DNA from: Flabesymbios commensalis
Lineage: Eukaryota; Annelida; Polychaeta; Terebellida; Flabelligeridae
Reading direction: 5' to 3'
DNA length: 64,000 nt
NCBI GenBank assembly: GCA_964017125.1
Contig: CAXHKU010000974.1
Location: 62,001-126,000 of the forward strand
Positions 29,238-43,249 of the stretch are shown here, in pieces; the first letter of the stretch is position 1, and each line of letters starts with the position of its first letter. A program made the position numbers and the translations under genes. The notes under the pieces are model-generated. The model was not told the DNA's origin, did not search any database, and was given only the letters and a program-made list of their open reading frames with translations.

Positions 29238-30854
29238 GCACTGAGCCAACGATGTGACAACGTCGGAGGAGCGTTTTTCGTTGATATCTCAGTCAATTCT
29301 CAACCGTTTTACATGTAATTTTGCACACACTATTCACAGCCGTTGCGGCGACTGCCCTAAAAATTTGGTGAGGTTTGATCGAGTATTCCAAAAGTTATTA
29401 ATGTGATGCACTGAAACAACACTGTTTCCACGTCGCCAGAGCGCTGAAAATGCGGGCCGTCATTGAAACAGCACTGAGGAAGTGCTCTCCCCCCATCGTA
29501 CATGTGTGACTGAGCAGTTAGAACTGACAAGGCTGGTCGCCAGGATTGAGAGAGTAATTATCAACACTACAGCGACATAGGCCCAATATCGTTTTTTTTT
29601 TTTTTTTTTTTTAAGTTATGATACCTAGCTGAAAATAAACGAGAAAAGATTGCTTTTCCGAAATACCTCTTATTGAGGGAGATGTAAAACACCCTATTTG
29701 CACTGTTTGATGACTTTTGACGTCTGATTCTGACGTCAAAAGTCGTCAAACGAAAAATGAGAGAAATGCCAAGACAGTCACAATGGCCACAAACCCACTG
29801 TCTACAATGCGTTTTCACTGATCTCTGGGCATTTTTGTCATCATTTTTGCCCGTTTTTCGCTGATATCTCAGTCAATTCAAAACCGATTTGCATGTAATT
29901 TTGCAGGCACTACCAGCAACTATAGCGGCGACTGCCCTGAGAAGTTTGTAAAGTTTAAGCGAGTACTTCTAAAGTTATTAGTGAGATTAGTGGTAAATTT
30001 GCTTGAGTATTTCAAAAGTTATTCATTTAGACGTCAATTCAGACATCAATTCTCAACCGTTTACCATGTAATTTTGCAGGCACCATCGGATGGTATTACG
30101 GCGAGTGCCCTGTAAATTCTGTATAGTTTGAGAGAATACTTCAAAATTTATTAATGAGATTAGTGTGAAATTTGATTGAGTATTTCAAAAGTTATTCATT
30201 TAGACGTCAATTCAGACGTCAATTCTCAGCCGTCTTCTTTGTAATTTTGCAGGCGCCATCGGATGGTATTAGAGCGACTGCCCTGTAAATTCTGTAGAGT
30301 TTGAACGAATACTTCAAAAGTTATTAAAGAGATTAGTGTGAAATTTGACTGAGTATTTCAAAAAATATTCATTTAGACGTCAATTCAGACATCAATTCTC
30401 AACCGTTTACCATGTAATTTTGCAGGCACCATCGGATGGTATTACGGCGACTGCCCTGTAAATTTTGTAAAGTTTGAGAGAGTACCTCAAAAGTTATTAA
30501 TGAGATTAATGTGAAATTTGATTAAGTATTTCAAAAGTTATTCATTTAGACGTCAATTCAGACGTCAATTCTCAACCGTCTTCCATGTGATTTTGCAGGC
30601 ACCATCGAATGGTATTATGGCCACTACCCTGAAAATTCTATAAAGTTTGAGAGAGTACTTTAAATGTTATTAATGAGATTAATGTGAAATTTGCTTGAGT
30701 ATTTCAATATATATATTCATTTAGACGTCAATTCAGACGTCAATTCTCAACCGTTTTTCATGTAATTTTGCAGGCACCATCGGCTGGAACTACGGCAACT
30801 GCCCAGTAAATTTGGCGGAGTTTGATCGAGTACTTCAAAAGCTATTAATGCAAA
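29238..30854 (+). repeat. HOR unit 18 (near copy of unit 16)
   Basis: 1617 bp, canonical order, same private variants as unit 16. The one difference I found is AGTAATTATC where unit 16 has AGTAATTCTC. Confidence 0.94.
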
Positions 30855-33003
30855 GCACTGAGCCAACGATGTGACAACGTCGGAGGAGCGTTTTTCGTTG
30901 ATATCTCAGTCAATTCTCAACCGTTTTACATGTAATTTTGCACACACTATTCACAGCCGTTGCGGCGACTGCCCTAAAAATTTGGTGAGGTTTGATCGAG
31001 TATTCCAAAAGTTATTAATGTGATGCACTGAAACAACACTGTTTCCACGTCGCCAGAGCGCTGAAAATGCGGGCCGTCATTGAAACAGCACTGAGGAAGT
31101 GCTCTCCCCCCATCGTACATGTGTGACTGAGCAGTTAGAACTGACAAGGCTGGTCGCCAGGATTGAGAGAGTAATTATCAACACTACAGCGACATAGGCC
31201 CAATATCGTTTTTTTTTTTTTTTTTTTTTTAAGTTATGATACCTAGCTGAAAATAAACGAGAAAAGATTGCTTTTCCGAAATACCCCTTATTGAGGGAGA
31301 TGTAAAACACCCTATTTGCACTGTTTGATGACTTTTGACGTCTGATTCTGACGTCAAAAGTCGTCAAACGAAAAATGAGAGAAATGCCAAGACAGTCACA
31401 ATGGCCACAAACCCACTGTCTACAATGCGTTTTCACTGATCTCTGGGCATTTTTGTCATCATTTTTACCCGTTTTTCGCTGATATCTCAGTCAATTCTCA
31501 ACCGATTTGCATGTAATTTTGCAGGCACTACCAGCAACTATAGCGGCGACTGCCCTGAGAAGTTTGTAAAGTTTGAGCGAGTACTTCTAAATTTATTAGT
31601 GAGATTAGTGGTAAATTTGCTTGAGTATTTCAAAAGTTATTCATTTAGACGTCAATTCAGACATCAATTCTCAACCGTTTTACATGTAATTTTGCACACA
31701 CTATTCACAGCCGTTGCGGCGACTGCCCTAAAAATTTGGTGAGGTTTGATCGAGTATTCCAAAAGTTATTAATGTGATGCACTGAAACAACACTGTTTCC
31801 ACGTCGCCAGAGCGCTGAAAATGCGGGCCGTCACAGCCGTTGCGGCGACTGCCCTAAAAATTTGGTGAGGTTTGATCGAGTATTCCAAAAGTTATTAATG
31901 TGATGCACTGAAACAACACTGTTTCCACGTCGCCAGAGCGCTGAAAATGCGGGCCGTCATTGAAACAGCACTGAGGAAGTGCTCTCCCCCCATCGTACAT
32001 GTGTGACTGAGCAGTTAGAACTGACAAGGCTGGTCGCCAGGATTGAGAGAGTAATTATCAACACTACAGCGACATAGGCCCAATATCGTTTTTTTTTTTT
32101 TTTTTTTAAGTTATGATACCTAGCTGAAAATAAACGAGAAAAGATTGCTTTTCCGAAATACCCCTTATTGAGGGAGATGTAAAACACCCTATTTGCACTG
32201 TTTGATGACTTTTGACGTCTGATTCTGACGTCAAAAGTCGTCAAACGAAAAATGAGAGAAATGCCAAGACAGTCACAATGGCCACAAACCCACTGTCTAC
32301 AATGCGTTTTCACTGATCTCTGGGCATTTTTGTCATCATTTTTACCCGTTTTTCGCTGATATCTCAGTCAATTCAAAACCGATTTGCATGTAATTTTGCA
32401 GGCACTACCAGCAACTATAGCGGCGACTGCCCTGAGAAGTTTGTAAAGTTTAAGCGAGTACTTCTAAAGTTATTAGTGAGATTAGTGGTAAATTTGCTTG
32501 AGTATTTCAAAAGTTATTCATTTGGACGTCAATTCAGACATCAATTCTCAACCGTTTACCATGTAATTTTGCAGGCACCATCGGATGGTATTACGGCGAC
32601 TGCCCTGTAAATTTTGTAAAGTTTGAGAGAGTACCTCAAAAGTTATTAATGAGATTATTGTGAAATTTGATTAAGTATTTCAAAAGTTATTCATTTAGAC
32701 GTCAATTCAGACGTCTATTCTCAACCGTCTTCCATGTGATTTTGCAGGCACCATCGAATGGTATTATGGCCACTACCCTGAAAATTCTATAAAGTTTGAG
32801 AGAGTACTTTAAATGTTATTAATGAGATTAATGTGAAATTTGCTTGAGTATTTCAATATATATATTCATTTAGACGTCAATTCAGACGTCAATTCTCAAC
32901 CGTTTTTCATGTAATTTTGCAGGCACCATCGGCTGGAACTACGGCAACTGCCCAGTAAATTTGGCGGAGTTTGATCGAGTACTTCAAAAGCTATTAATGC
33001 AAA
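30855..33003 (+). repeat. HOR unit 19 (scrambled, two insertion-I copies)
   Basis: Order: M1 with insertion I, M2, then a jump near 31680 into a second M1 that breaks off inside insertion I at about 31831, a third M1 start with full insertion I, then M2, M5, M6, M7. The second junction joins GGCCGTCA to CACAGCCG with shared TCA. The second T-run has 19 T against 22. M3 and M4 are absent. Confidence 0.9.
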
Positions 33004-34624
33004 GCACTGAGCCAACGATGTGACAACGTCGGAGGAGCGTTTTTCGTTGATATCTCAGTCAATTCTCAACCGTTTTACATGTAATTTTGCACACACTATT
33101 CACAGCCGTTGCGGCGACTGCCCTAAAAATTTGGTGAGGTTTGATCGAGTATTCCAAAAGTTATTAATGTGATGCACTGAAACAACACTGTTTCCACGTC
33201 GCCAGAGCGCTGAAAATGCGGGCCGTCATTGAAACAGCACTGAGGAAGTGCTCTCCCCCCATCGTACATGTGTGACTGAGCAGTTAGAACTGACAAGGCT
33301 GGTCGCCAGGATTGAGAGAGTAATTATCAACACTACAGCGACATAGGCCCAATATCGTTTTTTTTTTTTTTTTTTTTTTTTTAAGTTATGATACCTAGCT
33401 GAAAATAAACGAGAAAAGATTGCTTTTCCGAAATACCCCTTATTGAGGGAGATGTAAAACACCCTATTTGCACTGTTTGATGACTTTTGACGTCTGATTC
33501 TGACGTCAAAAGTCGTCAAACGAAAAATGAGAGAAATGCCAAGACAGTCACAATGGCCACAAACCCACTGTCTACAATGCGTTTTCACTGATCTCTGGGC
33601 ATTTTTGTCATCATTTTTACCCGTTTTTCGCTGATATCTCAGTCAATTCAAAACCGATTTGCATGTAATTTTGCAGGCACTACCAGCAACTATAGCGGCG
33701 ACTGCCCTGAGAAGTTTGTAAAGTTTAAGCGAGTACTTCTAAAGTTATTAGTGAGATTAGTGGTAAATTTGCTTGAGTATTTCAAAAGTTATTCATTTAG
33801 ACGTCAATTCAGACATCAATTCTCAACTGTTTACCATGTAATTTTGCAGGCACCATCGGATGGTATTACGGCGACTGCCCTGTAAATTCTGTATAGTTTG
33901 AGAAAATACTTCAAAATTTATTAATGAGATTAGTGTGAAATTTGATTGAGTATTTCAAAAGTTATTCATTTAGACGTCAATTCAGACGTCAATTCTCAGC
34001 CGTCTTCTTTGTAATTTTGCAGGCGCCATCGGATGGTATTAGAGCGACTGCCCTGTAAATTCTGTAGAGTTTGAACGAATACTTCAAAAGTTATTAAAGA
34101 GATTAGTGTGAAATTTGACTGAGTATTTCCAAAAATATTCATTTAGACGTCAATTCAGACATCAATTCTCAACCGTTTACCATGTAATTTTGCAGGCACC
34201 ATCGGATGGTATTACGGCGACTGCCCTGTAAATTTTGTAAAGTTTGAGAGAGTACCTCAAAAGTTATTAATGAGATTAATGTGAAATTTGATTAAGTATT
34301 TCAAAAGTTATTCATTTAGACGTCAATTCAGACGTCAATTCTCAACCGTCTTCCATGTGATTTTGCAGGCACCATCGAATGGTATTATGGCCACTACCCT
34401 GAAAATTCTATAAAGTTTGAGAGAGTACTTTAAATGTTATTAATGAGATTAATGTGAAATTTGCTTGAGTATTTCAATATATATATTCATTTAGACGTCA
34501 ATTCAGACGTCAATTCTCAACCGTTTTTCATGTAATTTTGCAGGCACCATCGGCTGGAACTACGGCAACTGCCCAGTAAATTTGGCGGAGTTTGATCGAG
34601 TACTTCAAAAGCTATTAATGCAAA
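33004..34624 (+). repeat. HOR unit 20
   Basis: Canonical, 1621 bp. First unit in which M4 ends TATTTCCAAAAATATTC, common in the rest of the array. Private: TCAACTGTTTACC in M3. Confidence 0.95.
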
Positions 34625-36245
34625 GCACTGAGCCAACGATGTGACAACGTCGGAGGAGCGTTTTTCGTTGATATCTCAGTCAATTCTCAACCGTTTTACA
34701 TGTAATTTTGCACACATTATTCACAGCCGTTGCGGCGACTGCCCTAAAAATTTGGTGAGGTTTGATCGAGTATTCCAAAAGTTATTAATGTGATGCACTG
34801 AAACAACACTGTTTCCACGTCGCCAGAGCGCTGAAAATGCGGGCCGTCATTGAAACAGCACTGAGGAAGTGCTCTCCCCCCATCGTACATGTGTGACTGA
34901 GCAGTTAGAACTGACAAGGCTGGTCGCCAGGATTGAGAGAGTAATTATCAACACTACAGCGACATAGGCCCAATATCGTTTTTTTTTTTTTTTTTTTTTT
35001 TTTAAGTTATGATACCTAGCTGAAAATAAACGAGAAAAGATTGCTTTTCCGAAATACCCCTTATTGAGGGAGATGTAAAACACCCTATTTGCACTGTTTG
35101 ATGACTTTTGACGTCTGATTCTGACGTCAAAAGTCGTCAAACGAAAAATGAGAGAAATGCCAAGACAGTCACAATGGCCACAAACCCACTGTCTACAATG
35201 CGTTTTCACTGATCTCTGGGCATTTTTGTCATCATTTTTACCCGTTTTTCGCTGATATCTCAGTCAATTCAAAACCGATTTGCATGTAATTTTGCAGGCA
35301 CTACCAGCAACTATAGCGGCGACTGCCCTGAGAAGTTTGTAAAGTTTAAGCGAGTACTTCTAAAGTTATTAGTGAGATTAGTGGTAAATTTGCTTGAGTA
35401 TTTCAAAAGTTATTCATTTAGACGTCAATTCAGACATCAATTCTCAACCGTTTACCATGTAATTTTGCAGGCACCATCGGATGGTATTACGGCGACTGCC
35501 CTGTAAATTCTGTATAGTTTGAGAGAATACTTCAAAATTTATTAATGAGATTAGTGTGAAATTTGATTGAGTATTTCAAAAGTTATTCATTTAGACGTCA
35601 ATTCAGACGTCAATTCTCAGCCGTCTTCTTTGTAATTTTGCAGGCGCCATCGGATGGTATTAGAGCGACAGCCCTGTAAATTCTGTAGAGTTTGAACGAA
35701 TACTTCAAAAGTTATTAAAGAGATTAGTGTGAAATTTGACTGAGTATTTCCAAAAATATTCATTTAGACGTCAATTCAGACATCAATTCTCAACCGTTTA
35801 CCATGTAATTTTGCAGGCACCATCGGATGGTATTACGGCGACTGCCCTGTAAATTTTGTAAAGTTTGAGAGAGTACCTCAAAAGTTATTAATGAGATTAA
35901 TGTGAAATTTGATTAAGTATTTCAAAAGTTATTCATTTAGACGTCAATTCAGACGTCAATTCTCAACCGTCTTCCATGTGATTTTGCAGGCACCATCGAA
36001 TGGTATTATGGCCACTACCCTGAAAATTCTATAAAGTTTGAGAGAGTACTTTAAATGTTATTAATGAGATTAATGTGAAATTTGCTTGAGTATTTCAATA
36101 TATATATTCATTTAGACGTCAATTCAGACGTCAATTCTCAACCGTTTTTCATGTAATTTTGCAGGCACCATCGGCTGGAACTACGGCAACTGCCCAGTAA
36201 ATTTGGCGGAGTTTGATCGAGTACTTCAAAAGCTATTAATGCAAA
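34625..36245 (+). repeat. HOR unit 21
   Basis: Canonical, 1621 bp. Has GCACACATTATTC in M1 (units 21-23 and 26) and GCGACAGCCCTG in M4 (only units 21 and 22). Confidence 0.95.
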
Positions 36246-37866
36246 GCACTGAGCCAACGATGTGACAACGTCGGAGGAGCGTTTTTCGTTGATATCTCAG
36301 TCAATTCTCAACCGTTTTACATGTAATTTTGCACACATTATTCACAGCCGTTGCGGCGACTGCCCTAAAAATTTGGTGAGGTTTGATCGAGTATTCCAAA
36401 AGTTATTAATGTGATGCACTGAAACAACACTGTTTCCACGTCGCCAGAGCGCTGAAAATGCGGGCCGTCATTGAAACAGCACTGAGGAAGTGCTCTCCCC
36501 CCATCGTACATGTGTGACTGAGCAGTTAGAACTGACAAGGCTGGTCGCCAGGATTGAGAGAGTAATTATCAACACTACAGCGACATAGGCCCAATATCGT
36601 TTTTTTTTTTTTTTTTTTTTTTTTAAGTTATGATACCTAGCTGAAAATAAACGAGAAAAGATTGCTTTTCCGAAATACCCCTTATTGAGGGAGATGTAAA
36701 ACACCCTATTTGCACTGTTTGATGACTTTTGACGTCTGATTCTGACGTCAAAAGTCGTCAAACGAAAAATGAGAGAAATGCCAAGACAGTCACAATGGCC
36801 ACAAACCCACTGTCTACAATGCGTTTTCACTGATCTCTGGGCATTTTTGTCATCATTTTTACCCGTTTTTCGCTGATATCTCAGTCAATTCAAAACCGAT
36901 TTGCATGTAATTTTGCAGGCACTACCAGCAACTATAGCGGCGACTGCCCTGAGAAGTTTGTAAAGTTTAAGCGAGTACTTCTAAAGTTATTAGTGAGATT
37001 AGTGGTAAATTTGCTTGAGTATTTCAAAAGTTATTCATTTAGACGTCAATTCAGACATCAATTCTCAACCGTTTACCATGTAATTTTGCAGGCACCATCG
37101 GATGGTATTACGGCGACTGCCCTGTAAATTCTGTATAGTTTGAGAGAATACTTCAAAATTTATTAATGAGATTAGTGTGAAATTTGATTGAGTATTTCAA
37201 AAGTTATTCATTTAGACGTCAATTCAGACGTCAATTCTCAGCCGTCTTCTTTGTAATTTTGCAGGCGCCATCGGATGGTATTAGAGCGACAGCCCTGTAA
37301 ATTCTGTAGAGTTTGAACGAATACTTCAAAAGTTATTAAAGAGATTAGTGTGAAATTTGACTGAGTATTTCCAAAAATATTCATTTAGACGTCAATTCAG
37401 ACATCAATTCTCAACCGTTTACCATGTAATTTTGCAGGCACCATCGGATGGTATTACGGCGACTGCCCTGTAAATTTTGTAAAGTTTGAGAGAGTACCTC
37501 AAAAGTTATTAATGAGATTAATGTGAAATTTGATTAAGTATTTCAAAAGTTATTCATTTAGACGTCAATTCAGACGTCAATTCTCAACCGTCTTCCATGT
37601 GATTTTGCAGGCACCATCGAATGGTATTATGGCCACTACCCTGAAAATTCTATAAAGTTTGAGAGAGTACTTTAAATGTTATTAATGAGATTAATGTGAA
37701 ATTTGCTTGAGTATTTCAATATATATATTCATTTAGACGTCAATTCAGACGTCAATTCTCAACCGTTTTTCATGTAATTTTGCAGGCACCATCGGCTGGA
37801 ACTACGGCAACTGCCCAGTAAATTTGGCGGAGTTTGATCGAGTACTTCAAAAGCTATTAATGCAAA
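36246..37866 (+). repeat. HOR unit 22
   Basis: Canonical, 1621 bp. I saw no difference from unit 21; both diagnostic variants and the T-run length are the same. Confidence 0.95.
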
Positions 37867-39833
37867 GCACTGAGCCAACGATGTGACAACGTCGGAGGAG
37901 CGTTTTTCGTTGATATCTCAGTCAATTCTCAACCGTTTTACATGTAATTTTGCACACATTATTCACAGCCGTTGCGGCGACTGCCCTAAAAATTTGGTGA
38001 GGTTTGATCGAGTATTCCAAAAGTTATTAATGTGATGCACTGAAACAACACTGTTTCCACGTCGCCAGAGCGCTGAAAATGCGGGCCGTCATTGAAACAG
38101 CACTGAGGAAGTGCTCTCCCCCCATCGTACATGTGTGACTGAGCAGTTAGAACTGACAAGGCTGGTCGCCAGGATTGAGAGAGTAATTATCAACACTACA
38201 GCGACATAGGCCCAATATCGTTTTTTTTTTTTTTTTTTTTTTTTTAAGTTATGATACCTAGCTGAAAATAAACGAGAAAAGATTGCTTTTCCGAAATACC
38301 CCTTATTGAGGGAGATGTAAAACACCCTATTTGCACTGTTTGATGACTTTTGACGTCTGATTCTGACGTCAAAAGTCGTCAAACGAAAAATGAGAGAAAT
38401 GCCAAGACAGTCACAATGGCCACAAACCCACTGTCTACAATGCGTTTTCACTGATCTCTGGGCATTTTTGTCATCATTTTTACCCGTTTTTCGCTGATAT
38501 CTCAGTCAATTCAAAACCGATTTGCATGTAATTTTGCAGGCACTACCAGCAACTATAGCGGCGACTGCCCTGAGAAGTTTGTAAAGTTTAAGCGAGTACT
38601 TCTAAAGTTATTAGTGAGATTAGTGGTAAATTTGCTTGAGTATTTCAAAAGTTATTCATTTAGACGTCAATTCAGACATCAATTCTCAACCGTTTACCAT
38701 GTAATTTTGCAGGCACCATCGGATGGTATTACGGCGACTGCCCTGTAAATTCTGTATAGTTTGAGAGAATACTTCAAAATTTATTAATGAGATTAGTGTG
38801 AAATTTGATTGAGTATTTCAAAAGTTATTCATTTAGACGTCAATTCAGACGTCAATTCTCAGCCGTCTTCTTTGTAATTTTGCAGGCGCCATCGGATGGT
38901 ATTAGAGCGACTGCCCTGTAAATTCTGTAGAGTTTGAACGAATACTTCAAAAGTTATTAAAGAGATTAGTGTGAAATTTGACTGAGTATTTCCAAAAATA
39001 TTCATTTAGACGTCAATTCAGACATCAATTCTCAACCGTTTACCATGTAATTTTGCAGGCACCATCGGATGGTATTACGGCGACTGCCCTGTAAATTTTG
39101 TAAAGTTTGAGAGAGTACCTCAAAAGTTATTAATGAGATTAATGTGAAATTTGATTAAGTATTTCAAAAGTTATTCATTTAGACGTCAATTCAGACGTCA
39201 ATTCTCAGCCGTCTTCTTTGTAATTTTGCAGGCGCCATCGGATGGTATTAGAGCGACTGCCCTGTAAATTCTGTAGAGTTTGAACGAATACTTCAAAAGT
39301 TATTAAAGAGATTAGTGTGAAATTTGACTGAGTATTTCAAAAAATATTCATTTAGACGTCAATTCAGACATCAATTCTCAACCGTTTACCATGTAATTTT
39401 GCAGGCACCATCGGATGGTATTACGGCGACTGCCCTGTAAATTTTGTAAAGTTTGAGAGAGTACCTCAAAAGTTATTAATGAGATTAATGTGAAATTTGA
39501 TTAAGTATTTCAAAAGTTATTCATTTAGACGTCAATTCAGACGTCAATTCTCAACCGTCTTCCATGTGATTTTGCAGGCACCATCGAATGGTATTATGGC
39601 CACTACCCTGAAAATTCTATAAAGTTTGAGAGAGTACTTTAAATGTTATTAATGAGATTAATGTGAAATTTGCTTGAGTATTTCAATATATATATTCATT
39701 TAGATGTCAATTCAGACGTCAATTCTCAACCGTTTTTCATGTAATTTTGCAGGCACCATCGGCTGGAACTACGGCAACTGCCCAGTAAATTTGGCGGAGT
39801 TTGATCGAGTACTTCAAAAGCTATTAATGCAAA
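37867..39833 (+). repeat. HOR unit 23 (extra M4-M5 dimer, 1967 bp)
   Basis: Order M1, M2, M3, M4, M5, M4, M5, M6, M7. Exactly one dimer of 346 bp has been added. Only the first M4 has TTTCCAAAAAT, so the added dimer came from an older-type unit. Private: TTTAGATGTCAATTC near 39701. Confidence 0.93.
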
Positions 39834-41628
39834 GCACTGAGCCAACGATGTGACAACGTCGGAGGAGCGTTTTTCGTTGATATCTCAGTCAGTTCTCAAC
39901 CGTTTTACATGTAATTTTGCACACACTATTCACAGCCGTTGCGGCGACTGCCCTAAAAATTTGGTGAGGTTTGATCGAGTATTCCAAAAGTTATTAATGT
40001 GATGCACTGAAACAACACTGTTTCCACGTCGCCAGAGCGCTGAAAATGCGGGCCGTCATTGAAACAGCACTGAGGAAGTGCTCTCCCCCCATCGTACATG
40101 TGTGACTGAGCAGTTAGAACTGACAAGGCTGGTCGCCAGGATTGAGAGAGTAATTATCAACACTACAGCGACATAGGCCCAATATCGTTTTTTTTTTTTT
40201 TTTTTTTTTTTTTAAGTTATGATACCTAGCTGAAAATAAACGAGAAAAGATTGCTTTTCCGAAATACCCCTTATTGAGGGAGATGTAAAACACCCTATTT
40301 GCACTGTTTGATGACTTTTGACGTCTGATTCTGACGTCAAAAGTCGTCAAACGAAAAATGAGAGAAATGCCAAGACAGTCACAATGGCCACAAACCCACT
40401 GTCTACAATGCGTTTTCACTGATCTCTGGGCATTTTTGTCATCATTTTTACCCGTTTTTCGCTGATATCTCAGTCAATTCAAAACCGATTTGCATGTAAT
40501 TTTGCAGGCACTACCAGCAACTATAGCGGCGACTGCCCTGAGAAGTTTGTAAAGTTTAAGCGAGTACTTCTAAAGTTATTAATGAGATTAGTGGTAAATT
40601 TGCTTGAGTATTTCAAAAGTTATTCATTTAGACGTCAATTCAGACGTCAATTCTCAGCCGTCTTCTTTGTAATTTTGCAGGCGCCATCGGATGGTATTAG
40701 AGCGACTGCCCTGTAAATTCTGTAGAGTTTGAACGAATACTTCAAAAGTTATTAAAGAGATTAGTGTGAAATTTGACTGAGTATTTCCAAAAATATTCAT
40801 TTAGACGTCAATTCAGACATCAATTCTCAACCGTTTACCATGTAATTTTGCAGGCACCATCGGATGGTATTACGGCGACTGCCCTGTAAATTTTGTAAAG
40901 TTTGAGAGAGTACCTCAAAAGTTATTAATGAGATTAATGTGAAATTTGATTAAGTATTTCAAAAGTTATTCATTTAGACGTCAATTCAGACGTCAATTCT
41001 CAGCCGTCTTCTTTGTAATTTTGCAGGCGCCATCGGATGGTATTAGAGCGACTGCCCTGTAAATTCTGTAGAGTTTGAACGAATACTTCAAAAGTTATTA
41101 AAGAGATTAGTGTGAAATTTGACTGAGTATTTCAAAAAATATTCATTTAGACGTCAATTCAGACATCAATTCTCAACCGTTTACCATGTAATTTTGCAGG
41201 CACCATCGGATGGTATTACGGCGACTGCCCTGTAAATTTTGTAAAGTTTGAGAGAGTACCTCAAAAGTTATTAATGAGATTAATGTGAAATTTGATTAAG
41301 TATTTCAAAAGTTATTCATTTAGACGTCAATTCAGACGTCAATTCTCAACCGTCTTCCATGTGATTTTGCAGGCACCATCGAATGGTATTATGGCCACTA
41401 CCCTGAAAATTCTATAAAGTTTGAGAGAGTACTTTAAATGTTATTAATGAGATTAATGTGAAATTTGCTTGAGTATTTCAATATATATATTCATTTAGAC
41501 GTCAATTCAGACGTCAATTCTCAACCGTTTTTCATGTAATTTTGCAGGCACCATCGGCTGGAACTACGGCAACTGCCCAGTAAATTTGGCGGAGTTTGAT
41601 CGAGTACTTCAAAAGCTATTAATGCAAA
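39834..41628 (+). repeat. HOR unit 24 (M3 lost, extra M4-M5 dimer, 1795 bp)
   Basis: Order M1, M2, M4, M5, M4, M5, M6, M7. It shares the added dimer with unit 23 but lacks M3. CAGTCAGTTCTC in the M7 tail/M1 start is shared with unit 25 only. Confidence 0.93.
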
Positions 41629-43249
41629 GCACTGAGCCAACGATGTGACAACGTCGGAGGAGCGTTTTTCGTTGATATCTCAGTCAGTTCTCAACCGTTT
41701 TACATGTAATTTTGCACACACTATTCACAGCCGTTGCGGCGACTGCCCTAAAAATTTGGTGAGGTTTGATCGAGTATTCCAAAAGTTATTAATGTGATGC
41801 ACTGAAACAACACTGTTTCCACGTCGCCAGAGCGCTGAAAATGCGGGCCGTCATTGAAACAGCACTGAGGAAGTGCTCTCCCCCCATCGTACATGTGTGA
41901 CTGAGCAGTTAGAACTGACAAGGCTGGTCGCCAGGATTGAGAGAGTAATTATCAACACTACAGCGACATAGGCCCAATATCGTTTTTTTTTTGTTTTTTT
42001 TTTTTTTAAGTTATGATACCTAGCTGAAAATAAACGAGAAAAGATTGCTTTTCCGAAATACCCCTTATTGAGGGAGATGTAAAACACCCTATTTGCACTG
42101 TTTGATGACTTTTGACGTCTGATTCTGACGTCAAAAGTCGTCAAACGAAAAATGAGAGAAATGCCAAGACAGTCACAATGGCCACAAACCCACTGTCTAC
42201 AATGCGTTTTCACTGATCTCTGGGCATTTTTGTCATCATTTTTACCCGTTTTTCGCTGATATCTCAGTCAATTCAAAACCGATTTGCATGTAATTTTGCA
42301 GGCACTACCAGCAACTATAGCGGCGACTGCCCTGAGAAGTTTGTAAAGTTTAAGCGAGTACTTCTAAAGTTATTAGTGAGATTAGTGGTAAATTTGCTTG
42401 AGTATTTCAAAAGTTATTCATTTAGACGTCAATTCAGACATCAATTCTCAACCGTTTACCATGTAATTTTGCAGGCACCATCGGATGGTATTACGGCGAC
42501 TGCCCTGTAAATTCTGTATAGTTTGAGAGAATACTTCAAAATTTAATAATGAGATTAGTGTGAAATTTGATTGAGTATTTCAAAAGTTATTCATTTAGAC
42601 GTCAATTCAGACGTCAATTCTCAGCCGTCTTTTTTGTAATTTTGCAGGCGCCATCGGATGGTATTAGAGCGACTGCCCTGTAAATTCTGTAGAGTTTGAA
42701 CGAATACTTCAAAAGTTATTAAAGAGATTAGTGTGAAATTTGACTGAGTATTTCCAAAAATATTCATTTAGACGTCAATTCAGACATCAATTCTCAACCG
42801 TTTACCATGTAATTTTGCAGGCACCATCGGATGGTATTACGGCGACTGCCCTGTAAATTTTGTAAAGTTTGAGAGAGTACCTCAAAAGTTATTAATGAGA
42901 TTAATGTGAAATTTGATTAAGTATTTCAAAAGTTATTCATTTAGACGTCAATTCAGACGTCAATTCTCAACCGTCTTCCATGTGATTTTGCAGGCACCAT
43001 CGAATGGTATTATGGCCACTACCCTGAAAATTCTATAAAGTTTGAGAGAGTACTTTAAATGTTATTAATGAGATTAATGTGAAATTTGCTTGAGTATTTC
43101 AATATATATATTCATTTAGACGTCAATTCAGACGTCAATTCTCAAACGTTTTTCATGTAATTTTGCAGGCACCATCGGCTGGAACTACGGCAACTGCCCA
43201 GTAAATTTGGCGGAGTTTGATCGAGTACTTCAAAAGCTATTAATGCAAA
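41629..43249 (+). repeat. HOR unit 25 (T-run interrupted by G)
   Basis: Canonical, 1621 bp. The T-run 41983-42007 has a G at 41993. Private: AATTTAATAATGAG (M3), GTCTTTTTTG (M4) and CTCAAACG (M7). Confidence 0.94.
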
